Assembly: GCA_047602575.1 (NCBI GenBank)
Contig: JASGGY010000001.1
Span: 200,519-264,518, forward strand
Source of the DNA: UBA1366 sp047602575
Lineage (GTDB): Bacteria; Bacillota; Clostridia; Oscillospirales; Ruminococcaceae
Direction of reading: 5' to 3'
Length of the DNA stretch: 64,000 nucleotides
Shown here: piece after piece, positions 44,931 to 54,338 of the stretch
How the letters are laid out: each line of letters opens with the position of its first letter
Numbering within the stretch: position 1 is the stretch's first letter
Made by a program: the position numbers and the translations under genes
The notes under the pieces: generated by a model
The model's database searches: none
Told to the model about the DNA's origin: nothing
The model's input: the letters and a program-made list of their open reading frames with translations, nothing else

Positions 44931-45608
44931 ATGCGGAGAATTTTAGCCGTACTTGCCTTGTCGCTTCTGATTATTACCGCGGGTTGCGGAAAGACGGAGC
45001 TTCCGGCCGTTGACGGACAAGCGCTGATCGAACGGGCGCGCGCGCAGTATACAGCACTTGACAGCGCGCAGGTCGTCACCACCGATCTGTCGGACAACCA
45101 CATCGCGCAGAGCTTTACGTTCAAATATGACGAGGTTGGGATGCTGATTTACAGCTATACGATCGCCGCCGACGGCGAAGTACGCGCGGAGTACAACAAC
45201 GGCTTCCTGTGCGAGGTGCTTGAGAACAGCGTTTATACCGTCACCGAAAAGGGCATGGCGGACTTTTCTGCCTATAACCGTGCTTATCCCCACCGTATGG
45301 CGGGTGCGGGGCTGATCGCCTTTGACCGCGCCGCGGTGCTGACATCGTCGCTGAAAACCGAGGGCGAAGTGACGACCGTTACGGTGACGTTTGATCCCAG
45401 CAAAATCGGGCTGGATGCAATGGCTTACGCAATGGTTTACCGCTTTTCTGCGGACGGCACGCTGATCGATTTTACCTCAGCCACCGTCACAAAGACCGAT
45501 GCGGGCGAGAAAACACTGGCGTTCCGCACGGAAATCAAACAGCGCAACAGCATTACCGCGGTTGAAAATCCCGTAAAACCGCCGGAAACACCAGCATCTG
45601 CGCAGTAA
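44931..45608 (+). CDS. Lipoprotein of unknown function
   Basis: 225 residues. Signal peptide RRILAVLALSLLIITAGC with lipobox ITAGC (C19). The mature part (ARAQYTALDSAQVVTTDLSDNHIAQSFTFKYDE, GEVRAEYNNGFLCEV, VTVTFDPSKIGLDAMAY) is a beta-rich domain reminiscent of LolA/LppX-like folds, but I cannot assign a family. The right-arm copy differs by a few residues (R/Q, S/G, SI/GV), so the arms are not identical. Confidence 0.85.
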   Translation: MRRILAVLALSLLIITAGCGKTELPAVDGQALIERARAQYTALDSAQVVTTDLSDNHIAQSFTFKYDEVGMLIYSYTIAADGEVRAEYNNGFLCEVLENSVYTVTEKGMADFSAYNRAYPHRMAGAGLIAFDRAAVLTSSLKTEGEVTTVTVTFDPSKIGLDAMAYAMVYRFSADGTLIDFTSATVTKTDAGEKTLAFRTEIKQRNSITAVENPVKPPETPASAQ

Positions 45609-45686
45609 TTGTGCAAACTATACAAAATTATTTGGATATTTGCATGATATTTCTCTGCACGAACAGCGGAATAATTTCATTTTCTC

Positions 45687-45715
45687 TTGTAATCGGGAGA
45701 AAATAGTGGTATGAT
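45687..45715 (+). promoter_or_regulatory. Promoter of the S10 ribosomal operon
   Basis: -35 TTGTAA (45687-45692), 17-base spacer, -10 TATGAT (45710-45715). Confidence 0.7.
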
Positions 45716-46077
45716 ATATCTTGCGTGACTACCAAGGCACCCTTGCGGTGCCGACTGAATGCGCCAAACGGATGAATTTCCGCAAGCCGCGTTCGGTTGA
45801 TATGCGATGAGGCGAAAGGTTGCCGGCGGTATGCCGGGTAATTTTCGCGGAGTATGTCCGATTTAAAACCGGGCGACAGTAATACCGAGCACTGTATGTG
45901 GCTTATGACCGTGGATGTGACGCGTCTGCGGGGATGTGCAAGATACAATAACGAGTGTTTCCGTCGGTTCCGAAAAACATTGGTTTTTCGGTATTTTTTA
46001 TGAAGACGGCAGGGAACACACGGGAGCGTGTAAACGGTGTTAAGCCCCAAGAACCAAAATTTAAGGAGGCGAAAAAT
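45716..46077 (+). ncRNA. S10 operon leader with internal attenuator
   Basis: Untranslated leader of about 355 bases before rpsJ. Near its end, CCGAAAAAC pairs with GTTTTTCGG-type sequence at 45970-45991, followed by TATTTTTT: an intrinsic terminator inside the leader. Upstream are several GC-rich stems. This arrangement implies premature termination control, probably by a ribosomal protein, but I do not match it to a named leader family. Confidence 0.6.
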
Positions 46078-46391
46078 ATGGCAGTCAACGAAAGAATCAG
46101 AATCAAAATCAAAGGTTATGAACATGCAGTTGTTGATGCCGCCGCAAGCAAAATTGTTGAAGCCGCAAAGCGTAGCGGAGCAAGGGTTTCAGGACCAATC
46201 CCGCTACCAACTGATAAGGAAATTGTAACAGTCTTAAGAGCGGTTCATAAGTACAAGGATAGTCGTGAGCAGTTTGAAATGAGAACACACAAGAGATTGT
46301 TGATGTAATCAGACCGATGCTAAGATAACTCGCTGCTCTCCAGAACCTTAAGGTTCCAGCTGGTGTTGATATCGTGATGGAAATCAAGTAA
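46078..46391 (+). CDS. rpsJ: Ribosomal protein S10, left copy, frameshifted and chimeric
   Basis: The N-terminal 75 residues (MAVNERIRIKIKGYEHAVVD ... FEMRTHKRL) read normally, then the frame is lost at about 46298 and again near 46318-46335; the C-terminal VPAGVDIVMEIK-like end is recognisable. Coding bases are AT-richer and encode several residues different from the right-arm copy (KIKG/RIKG, ASK/AAK, RSGAR/RTQAK), while the following spacer is identical between arms. Confidence 0.85.
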
Positions 46392-46506
46392 TTTCCTAAA
46401 GAGATTGCGTGCAATCTCTCAGCGATGCTCCTTATATAAGTAAGGAGAAGAACGCGCAGGTCATGTTGGGGAATTCCCCTCAACCAATAACCATAAGGAG
46501 GAAACT

Positions 46507-47142
46507 ATGCAAAAAGGAATCATCGGAAAAAAAATCGGTATGACACATATTTTTGATGAATCGGGAAAAGTAATTCCTGTAACAGTCGTTGAAGCTGGTC
46601 CATGTGTGGTCGTGCAGAAGAAAACTGTTGAAAATGACGGCTACGAAGCTGTCCAGTTAGGTTACGGCGATATTCGCGCAAAGCGAGTAAACAAGCCACT
46701 GAAAGGTCACTTCGAAAAAGCTGATGTCGCTCTTAAGCAGCACCCTCGAAGGAATTCAGTCTTGCTGACTGCGCTGTAACGTTGGCGATATCTCTAAAGG
46801 CTGATACTTTTGCTGTTGGCGACATCGTTGACGTTAGCGGAACCAGCAAGGGTAAAGGATTCTCGGGGTCAATTAAGCGTCACAACTTCTCAAGTCTGAA
46901 GGAAACCCATGGTACAGGTCCTGTTCACAGACACGCTGGTTCAATGGGTGCAAATTCCACACCGTCACGTATTTTCAAGGGCAAGGTAATGCCTGGACAT
47001 CATGGGTGCTGAAAAGGTCACTGTTCAGAATCTTGATGATCGTTAAGGTTGACGCTGAAAATAATCTTATCGCAGTCAAGGGCGCAGTTCCAGGTCCTAA
47101 GGGCGGAATAGTCATCATTACGATAGTGTTAAGAAGGCTTAA
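46507..47142 (+). CDS. rplC: Ribosomal protein L3, left copy, several frameshifts and chimeric
   Basis: MQKGIIGKKIGMTHIFDESGK at the start and KGFSGSIKRHNFSSLKETHG with HRHAGSMGANSTPSRIFKGK later are plain L3 signatures. Frame breaks occur around 46735-46800 and again after 46985. It should be about 211 residues. Like rpsJ, its bases differ widely from the right copy. Confidence 0.85.
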
Positions 47143-47159
47143 TGGAAGGAGGAAGTAAT

Positions 47160-47783
47160 ATGCCTAAGGTTGCAGTATTTGATATGACTGGCAAGCAGGT
47201 TGCAGAAACTGAACTTAGTGATGCTGTTTTCGGAATCAATCCTAATGAGGATGTTATGCACGCGATGGTGGTAAACTATCTCGCAAATCAGCGTCAGGGT
47301 ACGCAGTCCACTTTAACCCGTACAGAAGTTAGCGGCGGCGGCAGAAAGCCGTGGAGACAAAAGGGTACAGGTCATGCACGTCAGGGCTCAATCCGTGCTC
47401 CTCAGTGGAAACATGGTGGTATCGCTTTGGGACCCAAGCCCAGAGATTACAGATTCTCCTTGAATAAGAAAGTGAAAAGACTTGCAATGAAGTCTGCTCT
47501 TTCCAGCAAGGTGCTTGACAGCAATCTTGTGATTGTGGACAACATCCAGTTCGACGCGTTCAGCACCAAGAACATGATCGAGATGCTCAAGGCACTCAAC
47601 GTACAGGGTAAAGCACTCATTGTGATGCCGGAATCCGATCTGAAGGTGATCAAGAGCGCTTCCAACATCCCCGGCGTGAAAACCGCGCTGGTCAACACCC
47701 TGAACGTTTACGACATCCTCAACTATGACAGCTTCGTGGTTGCTGCGGATGCGGTGAAGATGATTGAGGAGGTTTACGCGTAA
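47160..47783 (+). CDS. rplD: Ribosomal protein L4, left copy, intact but chimeric
   Basis: 207 residues, open throughout: GGGRKPWRQKGTGHARQGSIRAPQW is the L4 signature. About eleven residues differ from the right copy in the first ~105 positions and none afterwards. The switch is at base 47498-47499. An intact frame with many substitutions means the first half comes from a real homologue, not from random errors. Confidence 0.93.
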   Translation: MPKVAVFDMTGKQVAETELSDAVFGINPNEDVMHAMVVNYLANQRQGTQSTLTRTEVSGGGRKPWRQKGTGHARQGSIRAPQWKHGGIALGPKPRDYRFSLNKKVKRLAMKSALSSKVLDSNLVIVDNIQFDAFSTKNMIEMLKALNVQGKALIVMPESDLKVIKSASNIPGVKTALVNTLNVYDILNYDSFVVAADAVKMIEEVYA

Positions 47784-48081
47784 TGGAAAAGACCGGCTGC
47801 AGATGTTATCATCAAGCCCATCATCACAGAGGCTTCGATGGAAGCGCTTCAGGAAGGCAAGTATACCTTCAAAGTCATGAAGAGCGCAAACAAGATTGAG
47901 ATCAAAAACGCCGTTGCGGAGCTGTTCGACGTCAAGGTCGAGAAGGTTACCACAATGAACGTAAAGGGCAAATACAAGAGAATGGGCAAAACCGGCGGCT
48001 AACAAGTCCGACTGGAAAAAAGCCATCGTCGTTCTCAAGCAGGGCGAAAAGCCGATCGAGTTCTTTGAAAACATGATCTAA
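47783..48081 (+). CDS. rplW: Ribosomal protein L23, left copy, frameshifted
   Basis: The ATG overlaps the rplD TAA by one base. IIKPIITEASMEALQEGKYTFKVMKSANKIEIKNAVAELFDVKVEKV is readable L23, but the first codons and the region after 47995 are out of frame. C-terminal EKPIEFFENMI is present. Confidence 0.85.
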
Positions 48082-48168
48082 GCCCCGCCGCCCGACCCGC
48101 TTTTCCGGGCGTATGTATGGGGTTCTCTTGAAGAACCTCGCAAAACTTCAACAAGGAGAGATACCGCA

Positions 48169-49002
48169 ATGGCAATTAAAAGCTATAAGCCCGTAACTGC
48201 CGGCAGACGCGGCATGACGGTAACTGATTATCCCGGCCTGTCAAAGGTAGCGCCCGAAAAGAGCCTGCTCAAGCCGATGAAGAAAAATTCCGGAAGAAAC
48301 AGCTACGGCAGAATCACTGTCCGCCACAGAGGCGGCGGAAACAAAAGAAAATACCGCGTCATTGACTTCAAGAGAAACAAGCTCGGCATCAACGCGACGG
48401 TTCTGACCCTCGAGTACGATCCCAACCGTTCCGCATTCATCGCGCTTGTTCAGTACGAGGACGGCGAAAAGCGCTATATCCTCGCTCCCAACGGTCTTTC
48501 CGTGGGCGATACGGTGAGAGCCGGCGCAGACGCCGACATCAAGCCCGGCAACGCGCTCGCGCTCGCGAACATCCCCGTGGGTACGTTCATCCACAACCTA
48601 GAGCTTTATCCCGGCAAGGGCGCACAGCTCGTCCGCGCAGCCGGCAACATGGCACAGCTCATGGGTAAGGAAGGCGCTTATGCGCTGGTTCGTCTTCCCT
48701 CGGGCGAAATGAGAAAAATTGCCATCAACTGCATGGCGACCGTCGGTCAGGTGGGCAACATTGACCACGAGAACGTAAACCTCGGTAAAGCAGGCCGCCG
48801 CCGCCATATGGGCTGGCGTCCGACCGTCAGAGGATCTGTCATGAACCCCTGTGACCACCCGCACGGCGGCGGCGAGGGCAAATCGCCCATCGGACGTCCC
48901 GGACCGGTTACTCCTTGGGGCAAGCCTACGATGGGCTACAAGACACGTTCCAAGCACAACCGCTCGGATAAGTTCATCGTAAAACGCAGAAACGGAAAGT
49001 AA
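48169..49002 (+). CDS. rplB: Ribosomal protein L2, left copy, intact
   Basis: 277 residues, full length. SYKPVTAGRRGMTVTDYPG, HRGGGNKRKYRVIDFKRNK, VGQVGNIDHENVNLGKAGR, GWRPTVRGSVMNPCDHPHGGGEGKSPIGRP (peptidyl-transferase His in PCDHPHGGG). This is the only long gene of the S10 cluster intact on the left besides rplD; the right copy is heavily broken. Confidence 0.96.
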   Translation: MAIKSYKPVTAGRRGMTVTDYPGLSKVAPEKSLLKPMKKNSGRNSYGRITVRHRGGGNKRKYRVIDFKRNKLGINATVLTLEYDPNRSAFIALVQYEDGEKRYILAPNGLSVGDTVRAGADADIKPGNALALANIPVGTFIHNLELYPGKGAQLVRAAGNMAQLMGKEGAYALVRLPSGEMRKIAINCMATVGQVGNIDHENVNLGKAGRRRHMGWRPTVRGSVMNPCDHPHGGGEGKSPIGRPGPVTPWGKPTMGYKTRSKHNRSDKFIVKRRNGK

Positions 49003-49026
49003 TGCTGAAGGGAGGCAGATGAACAC

Positions 49027-49312
49027 ATGGGAAGAAGTATCAAAAAGGGACCTTTCGTCCAGGAAGTTCTCTTAAAAAGAGTCATCACTATGAACGAAAA
49101 CGGTGAGAAAAAGGTTCTGAAAACTTGGAGCCGCACTTCTACAATTTTCCCCGGATTTCGTAGGGCATACATTCGCAGTTCACGACGGCCGTAAGCACGT
49201 TCCCGTTTTTGTGAGCGAGGACATGGTAGGCCACAAGCTCGGTGAGTTTGCACCGACCAGAACGTTCAAGGGTCGCGCCGGTTCCAAGACCTCGAACAAC
49301 GGCAAGAGATAA
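49027..49312 (+). CDS. rpsS: Ribosomal protein S19, left copy, frameshifted
   Basis: MGRSIKKGPFVQEVLLKRV then GHKLGEFAPTRTFKGRAG are S19, but the middle (about 49134-49165) carries at least one extra base, so the frame is lost between them. Confidence 0.82.
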
Positions 49313-49329
49313 CGGAAGGAGGAATTCAG

Positions 49330-49666
49330 ATGGAAGCAAGAGCAATTTTCAAAGAATGCTCGCATCGCTCCGCGAAAAGTTGAGATTGTTCTCAACCTCA
49401 TCCGGGGCAAAAGTCTGGACGTTGCGTTGGCAACCGTCAGACATACCCCCAAAGCTGCCAGTGAATACCTGGAGAAGCTTCTGAAATCGGCTGCCGCAAA
49501 CGCGGAAAACAACCACAACATGGACAAGAACAGCCTGTTCGTGTCCGAGTGCTTTGTTTGCCCGGGACCGATTATGAAAAGAGTTATGCCCAGAGCAAGA
49601 GGAAGTGCCGCAAGGATTCTCAAGAGAACCTCGCACGTCACCCTTGTGCTCAAGGAAAAAGAATAG
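49330..49666 (+). CDS. rplV: Ribosomal protein L22, left copy, frameshifted near its start
   Basis: The start MEARAIF is followed by a frame break at about 49345-49375; the rest (RKVEIVLNLIRGKSLDVALATVRHTPKAASEYLEKLLKSAAAN and FVCPGPIMKRVMPRARGSAARILKRTSHVTLVL, in another frame) is normal L22. Confidence 0.83.
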
Positions 49667-49685
49667 CTGAAAGAGGAGGTAAACT

Positions 49686-49964
49686 ATGGGCCAGAAAGTA
49701 AACCCGCACGGTCTTCGTGTCGGCATCATCAAGGATTGGGACTCCCGTTGGTTTGCAAACAAGAGCACTTTCGGCGACACGCTGGTTGAAGATTACAAGG
49801 TTCGTAACTTCATCAAAAAGAAGCTGTATGACGCAGGTGTTTTTGCCGCATAGAAATCGAACGGTTCGCCGATAAGGTGAGAATCCACATCCATTGCGCA
49901 AAGCCCGGCATTGTCATCGGACGCGGCGGCACGGAGATCGAAAAGCTCCGCCTTACTGAAGAAT
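49686..49964 (+). CDS. rpsC: Ribosomal protein S3, left fragment ending at the fold
   Basis: MGQKVNPHGLRVGIIKDWDSRWFANKSTFGDTLVEDYKVRNFIKKKLYDAGV, a frame break near 49842, then IHIHCAKPGIVIGRGGTEIEKLR (the KH-domain GRGG loop). The sequence then turns back on itself. Only about 90 of some 220 codons are present in either arm; rplP, rpmC and later operon genes are absent. Confidence 0.88.
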
Positions 49965-50233
49965 TTTCAACGGTAAGGCGGAGCTTTTCGATCTCCGTGC
50001 CGCGTCGACAATGCCGGGCTTTGCGCAATGGATGTGGATTCTCCTTTTATCGGCAAACTATTCATTACTATGCGGGGAACACCTGCGTCATACAGCTTCT
50101 TTTTGATGAAGTTACGAACCTTGTAATCTTCAACCAGCGTGTCGCCGAAAGTGCTCTTGTTTGCAAACCAACGGGAGTCCCAATCCTTGATGATGCCGAC
50201 ACGAAAAGCATGCGGGTTTACTTTCTGGCCCAT
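49965..50233 (-). CDS. rpsC: Ribosomal protein S3, right fragment
   Basis: Mirror of the left fragment. MGQKVNPHAFRVGIIKDWDSRW and RNFIKKKLYDAGVPRIVMNS are readable; the KH loop follows in a shifted frame before the fold. Confidence 0.85.
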
Positions 50234-50252
50234 AGTTTACCTCCTCTTTCAG

Positions 50253-50589
50253 CTATTCTTCCTTGACACAAGGGTGACATGCGAGGTTCTCTTGAGAATC
50301 CTTGCGGCACTTCCTCTTGCTCTGGGCGTAGACCTTTTCATAATCGGTCCCGGGCAAACAAAGCACTCGGACACGAACAGGCTGTTACTTGTCTCATGTT
50401 GTGGTTGTTTGCCGCGTTTGCGGCAGCCGATTTCAGAAGCTTCTCCAGGTATTCACTCGAGCTTTGAGGTGATGTCTGACGGTTGCCAACGCAACGTCCG
50501 GACTTTTTTTGCCCCGGATGAGGTCTGAGAACAATCTCAACTTTTCGCGGAGCGATGCGAGCATTCTTTAAAATTGCTCTTGCTTCCAT
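50253..50589 (-). CDS. rplV: Ribosomal protein L22, right copy, multiply frameshifted
   Basis: MEARAILKNARIAPRKVEIVL is correct here (better than the left copy), but the middle and C-terminal parts lose frame several times; for example GCTGCCAGT of the left arm reads GCTCGAGTG here. Confidence 0.82.
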
Positions 50590-50607
50590 CTGAATTCCTC
50601 CCTTCCG

Positions 50608-50898
50608 TTATCTCTTGCCGTTGTTCGAGGTCTTGGAACCTGCGTGACCCTTGAATGTTCTGGTCGGTGCAAACTCACCGAAAGCTTGTGGCCTACCATG
50701 TCCTCGCTCACAAAAACGGGAAGTTAGTGCTTACGGCCGTCGTGAACTGCGAATGTATGCCCTACGAAATCCGGGAAAATTGTAGAAGCGCGGCTCCAAG
50801 TTTTCAGAACCTTTTTCTCACCGTTTTCGTTCATAGTGATGACTCTTTTTGAGAAAACTTCCTGGACCAAGGGTCCCTTTTTGATACTACTTCCCCAT
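50608..50898 (-). CDS. rpsS: Ribosomal protein S19, right copy, frameshifted
   Basis: KKGPLVQEVFSKRVITMNENGEKKVLKTWSRAS, then TIFPDFVGHTFAVHDGRKH: the central part is better than on the left. The start and C-terminal ends are broken. Confidence 0.82.
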
Positions 50899-50923
50899 GT
50901 GTTCGATCTGCCTCCCTTCAGCA

Positions 50924-51769
50924 TTACTTTCCGTTTCTGCGTTTTACGATGAACTTATCCGAGCGGTTGTGCTTGGAAACGTGTCTTGTAGCCCATCGTA
51001 GGCTTGCCCCAAGGAGTAACCGGTCCGGGACGTCCGATGGGCGATTTGCCCTCGCCGCCGCCCGTGCGGGTGGTCACAGGGGTTCATGACAGATCTTCTC
51101 ACGGTCGGATGTCAGCCCATATGGCGGCGGCGGCCTGCTTTACCGAGGTTTACGTTCTCGTGGTCAATGTTGCCCACCTCATCCTGACGGTCGCCATGCA
51201 GTTGATGGCAATTTTTCTCATTTCGCCCCAAGAGGGAAGACGAACCAGCGCATAAGCGCCTTCTTTACCCATGAGCTGTGCCATGTTGCCGGCTGCGCGG
51301 ACGAGCTGTGCGCCCTTGCCGGGATAAAGTCTGAGGTTGTGGATGAACGTACCCACGGGGATGTTCGCGAGTGCGAGCGCGTTGCCGGGCTTGATGTCGG
51401 CGTCTGCGCCGGCTCTCACCGTATCGCCCACGGAAAGACCGTTGGGAGCGAGGATATAGCGCTTTTCGCCGTCTCTCGTACTGAACAAGCGCGATGAATG
51501 CGGAAACGGTTGGGATCGTACTCGAAGGGTCAGAACCGTCGCGTTGAGCCGAGCTTGTTTCTCTTGAAGTCAATGACGTACAGTTTCCTTCGTTTCCGCC
51601 GCCTCTCTGTGGCGGACGGTGATTCTGCCGTAGCTGTTTCTTTGGGAATTTTTCTTCATCGGATCGAAGCGGGCTCTTTTCGGGCGCTACCTTTGACAGG
51701 CCCGGATTAACTGTTACCGTCATGCTGCGTCTGCCGGCAGTTACGGGCTTATAGCTTTCTAAATGCCAT
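50924..51769 (-). CDS. rplB: Ribosomal protein L2, right copy, many frameshifts
   Basis: The segments YILAPNGLSVGDTVRAGADADIKPGNALALANIPVGTFIHNL and GKGAQLVRAAGNMAQLMGKEGAYALVRLPS are identical to the left copy, but at least six indels interrupt the gene. One is at 51521-51527, where left-arm CTCGAG (48409-48414) appears as CTCGAAG. Confidence 0.88.
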
Positions 51770-51858
51770 TGCGGTATCTCTCCTTGTTTTAGTTTTGCGA
51801 GGTTCTTCGAAGAGAAATCCAGTACATACGCCTGTGAAAAGCGGTCGGGCGGCGGGGC

Positions 51859-52159
51859 TTAGATCATGTTTTCAAAGAACTCGATCGGCTTTTCGTCCTG
51901 CTTGAGAATGACGATGGCTTTTTTCCAGTCGGAACTTTGTAGCCGCCGGTTTTGCCCATTCTCTTTGTATCTGCCCCTTACGTTCATTGTGGTCAACCCT
52001 CTCGACTTTGACGTCGAACAGCTCCGCAATGGCGTTTTTGATCTCAATCTTGTTTGCGCTCTTCATGACTTTGAAGGTATACTTGCCTTCCTGGAGCGCT
52101 TCCATCGAAGCCTCTGTGATGATGGGCTTGATGATAATATCTTGAGCGGTCTTTTCCAT
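51859..52159 (-). CDS. rplW: Ribosomal protein L23, right copy, frameshifted
   Basis: MEKTAQDIIIKPIITEASMEALQEGKYTFKVMKSANKIEIKNAIAELFDVKVERV is correct, better than on the left; the frame is lost at about 51985-51995. Confidence 0.86.
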
Positions 52160-52782
52160 TACGCGTAAACCTCCTCAATCATCTTCACCGCATCCGCAGC
52201 AACCACGAAGCTGTCGTAGTTGAGGATGTCGTAAACGTTCAGGGTGTTGACCAGCGCGGTTTTCACGCCGGGGATGTTGGAAGCGCTCTTGATCACCTTC
52301 AGATCGGATTCCGGCATCACAATGAGTGCTTTACCCTGTACGTTGAGTGCCTTGAGCATCTCGATCATGTTCTTGGTGCTGAACGCGTCGAACTGGATGT
52401 TGTCCACAATCACAAGATTGCTGTCAAGCACCTTGCTGGAAAGTGCGGACTTCATCGCGAGTCTTTTCACCTTTTTGTTGAGGGAGAACCGGTAGCTTCT
52501 GGGCTTGGGTCCCAATGCGATTCCTCCGTGTGTCCACTGAGGAGAACGGATTGAGCCCTGACGTGCGTGTCCTGTTCCCTTTTGACGCCACGGTTTTCTG
52601 CCGCCGCCGCGCACTTCCGTTCTGGTAAGTGTGGACTGCGTGCCCTGGCGCTGGTTTGCGAGGTAGTTGACTACCATCGCGTGCATAACTTCCTTATTCG
52701 GCTTGATGCCGAAAATTGCATCGCTAAGCTCAGTGTCGGCAACCTGCTTGCCCTTCATATCAAATACTGAAACCTTAGGCAT
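52159..52782 (-). CDS. rplD: Ribosomal protein L4, right copy, intact
   Basis: 207 residues, open throughout. The GC-rich codon use throughout matches neighbouring genes, so this is probably the genuine host version, unlike the chimeric left copy. Confidence 0.95.
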   Translation of the reverse strand: MPKVSVFDMKGKQVADTELSDAIFGIKPNKEVMHAMVVNYLANQRQGTQSTLTRTEVRGGGRKPWRQKGTGHARQGSIRSPQWTHGGIALGPKPRSYRFSLNKKVKRLAMKSALSSKVLDSNLVIVDNIQFDAFSTKNMIEMLKALNVQGKALIVMPESDLKVIKSASNIPGVKTALVNTLNVYDILNYDSFVVAADAVKMIEEVYA

Positions 52783-52799
52783 GTTACTTCCTCCTTCCA

Positions 52800-53434
52800 C
52801 TAAGCCTTCTTAACGCAGTCGGTAATGGTGACTGTTCCGCCCTTAGGACCGGGAACTGCGCCCTTGACCGCGATAAGGTTATTTTCTGCGTCAATCTTGA
52901 CGATCACAGGTTCTGTACGGTGACTTTTTCGTGACCCATGTGTCCGGGCATTCCCTTGCCCTTGAAGATTCTCGACGGCGTGGAGTTTGCACCCATTGAG
53001 CCGGCGTGTCTGTGGACAGGGCCTGTACCGTGGGTTTCCTTCAGACGCGAGAAGTTGTGACGCTTGATTGATCCCGAGAAGCCTTTACCCTTGCTGGTTC
53101 CGGAAACGTCAACGATGTCGCCCACCGCGAACGTATCCGCTTTGATGATGTCGCCTACGTTGAGCGCAGCGGTGTCCGCAAACGGAACTCCTTTGAGGGT
53201 GCGCTTGAGTGCGACATCGGCTTTCTTGAAGTGTCCTGCCAGGGGCTTGTTCACGCGCTTTGCGCGGATGTCGCCGTAGCCCAGCTGGACAGCCTCGTAG
53301 CCGTCATTTTCAGCCGTTTTCTTCTGCACGACCACACAGGGTCCCGCTTCAACGACCGTTACGGGAATTGCTTTTCCCGATTCATCGAAAATACGGGTCA
53401 TACCGATTTTCTTTCCGATGATGCCTTTTTCCAT
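52800..53434 (-). CDS. rplC: Ribosomal protein L3, right copy, one frameshift
   Basis: Intact from MEKGIIGKKIGMTRIF to HEKVTVQNL; one missing base near 52906 stops the frame, and VKIDAENNLIAVKGAVPGPKGG continues in the next frame to a TAG at 52800. The host version is seen here. Confidence 0.93.
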
Positions 53435-53553
53435 ACTGTTTCCTCCTTGATGGTTATTGGTTGAGGGGGAATCCCCCAACATGACCTGCGCGTTCTTCTC
53501 CTTACTTATATAAGGAGCATCGCTGAGAGATTGCACGCAATCTCTTTAGGAAA

Positions 53554-53868
53554 TTACTTGATTTCCATCACGATTTCAACGCCGGCAGGGAGCTCAAGAC
53601 TCTGGAGAGCCGCGATGGTATCGTTGCTCGGTCTGAGTACGTCAACAAGCCGCTTGTGGGTTCTCATTTCAAACTGCTCACGACTGTCCTTGTACTTATG
53701 CACCGCTCTTAAGACTGTGATGATTTCCTTGTCCGTGGGCAGGGGAATCGGTCCAGAAACCTTTGCCTGCGTACGCTTGGCGGCTTCCACAATCTTCGCA
53801 GCGGCGGCATCTACAACCGCATGCTCGTAACCCTTGATCCTGATTCTGATTCTTTCGTTGACTGCCAT
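53554..53868 (-). CDS. rpsJ: Ribosomal protein S10, right copy, intact
   Basis: 104 residues, complete, ending LELPAGVEIVMEIK. First gene of the S10 operon; the ATG at 53868 is preceded by GGAGG. It has host-like codon use, in contrast to the left copy. Confidence 0.96.
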   Translation of the reverse strand: MAVNERIRIRIKGYEHAVVDAAAAKIVEAAKRTQAKVSGPIPLPTDKEIITVLRAVHKYKDSREQFEMRTHKRLVDVLRPSNDTIAALQSLELPAGVEIVMEIK

Positions 53869-54260
53869 TTTCTTCGCCTCCTTAAATTTTGGTTCTTGGG
53901 GCTTAACACCGTTTACACGCTCCCGTGTGTTCCCTGCCGTCTTCATAAAAAATACCGAAAAACCAATGTTTTTCGGAACCGACGGAAACACTCGTTATTG
54001 TATCTTGCACATCCCCGCAGACGCGTCACATCCACGGTCATAAGCCACATACAGTGCTCGGTATTACTGTCGCCCGGTTTTAAATCGGACATACTCCGCG
54101 AAAATTACCCGGCATACCGCCGGCAACCTTTCGCCTCATCGCATATCAACCGAACGCGGCTTGCGGAAATTCATCCGTTTGGCGCATTCAGTCCGCACCG
54201 CAAGGGTGCCTTGGTAGTCACGCAAGATATATCATACCACTATTTTCTCCCGATTACAAG
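53869..54260 (-). ncRNA. S10 operon promoter and leader, right copy
   Basis: Mirror of 45687-46077, including the CCGAAAAAC terminator hairpin (about 53955-53977) and the -10 TATGAT region. Almost identical to the left copy. Confidence 0.6.
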
Positions 54261-54338
54261 AGAAAATCGAAATTATTCCGCTGTTCGTGCAGAGAAATAT
54301 CATGCAAATATCCAAATAATTTTGTATAGTTTGCACAA

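Larger units (their letters stand above)
35951..49964. repeat. Left arm of a large inverted duplication
   Basis: Every gene from the binding protein to rpsC recurs as its reverse complement at 49965-64000; paired coordinates add up to 99,947-99,951 in the outer part and fall to about 99,919 near the centre because of small indels in the right arm. Arms meet with at most a 16-base loop (49957-49972). The outer limit is set by the window end, so the repeat may be longer. Confidence 0.98.
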
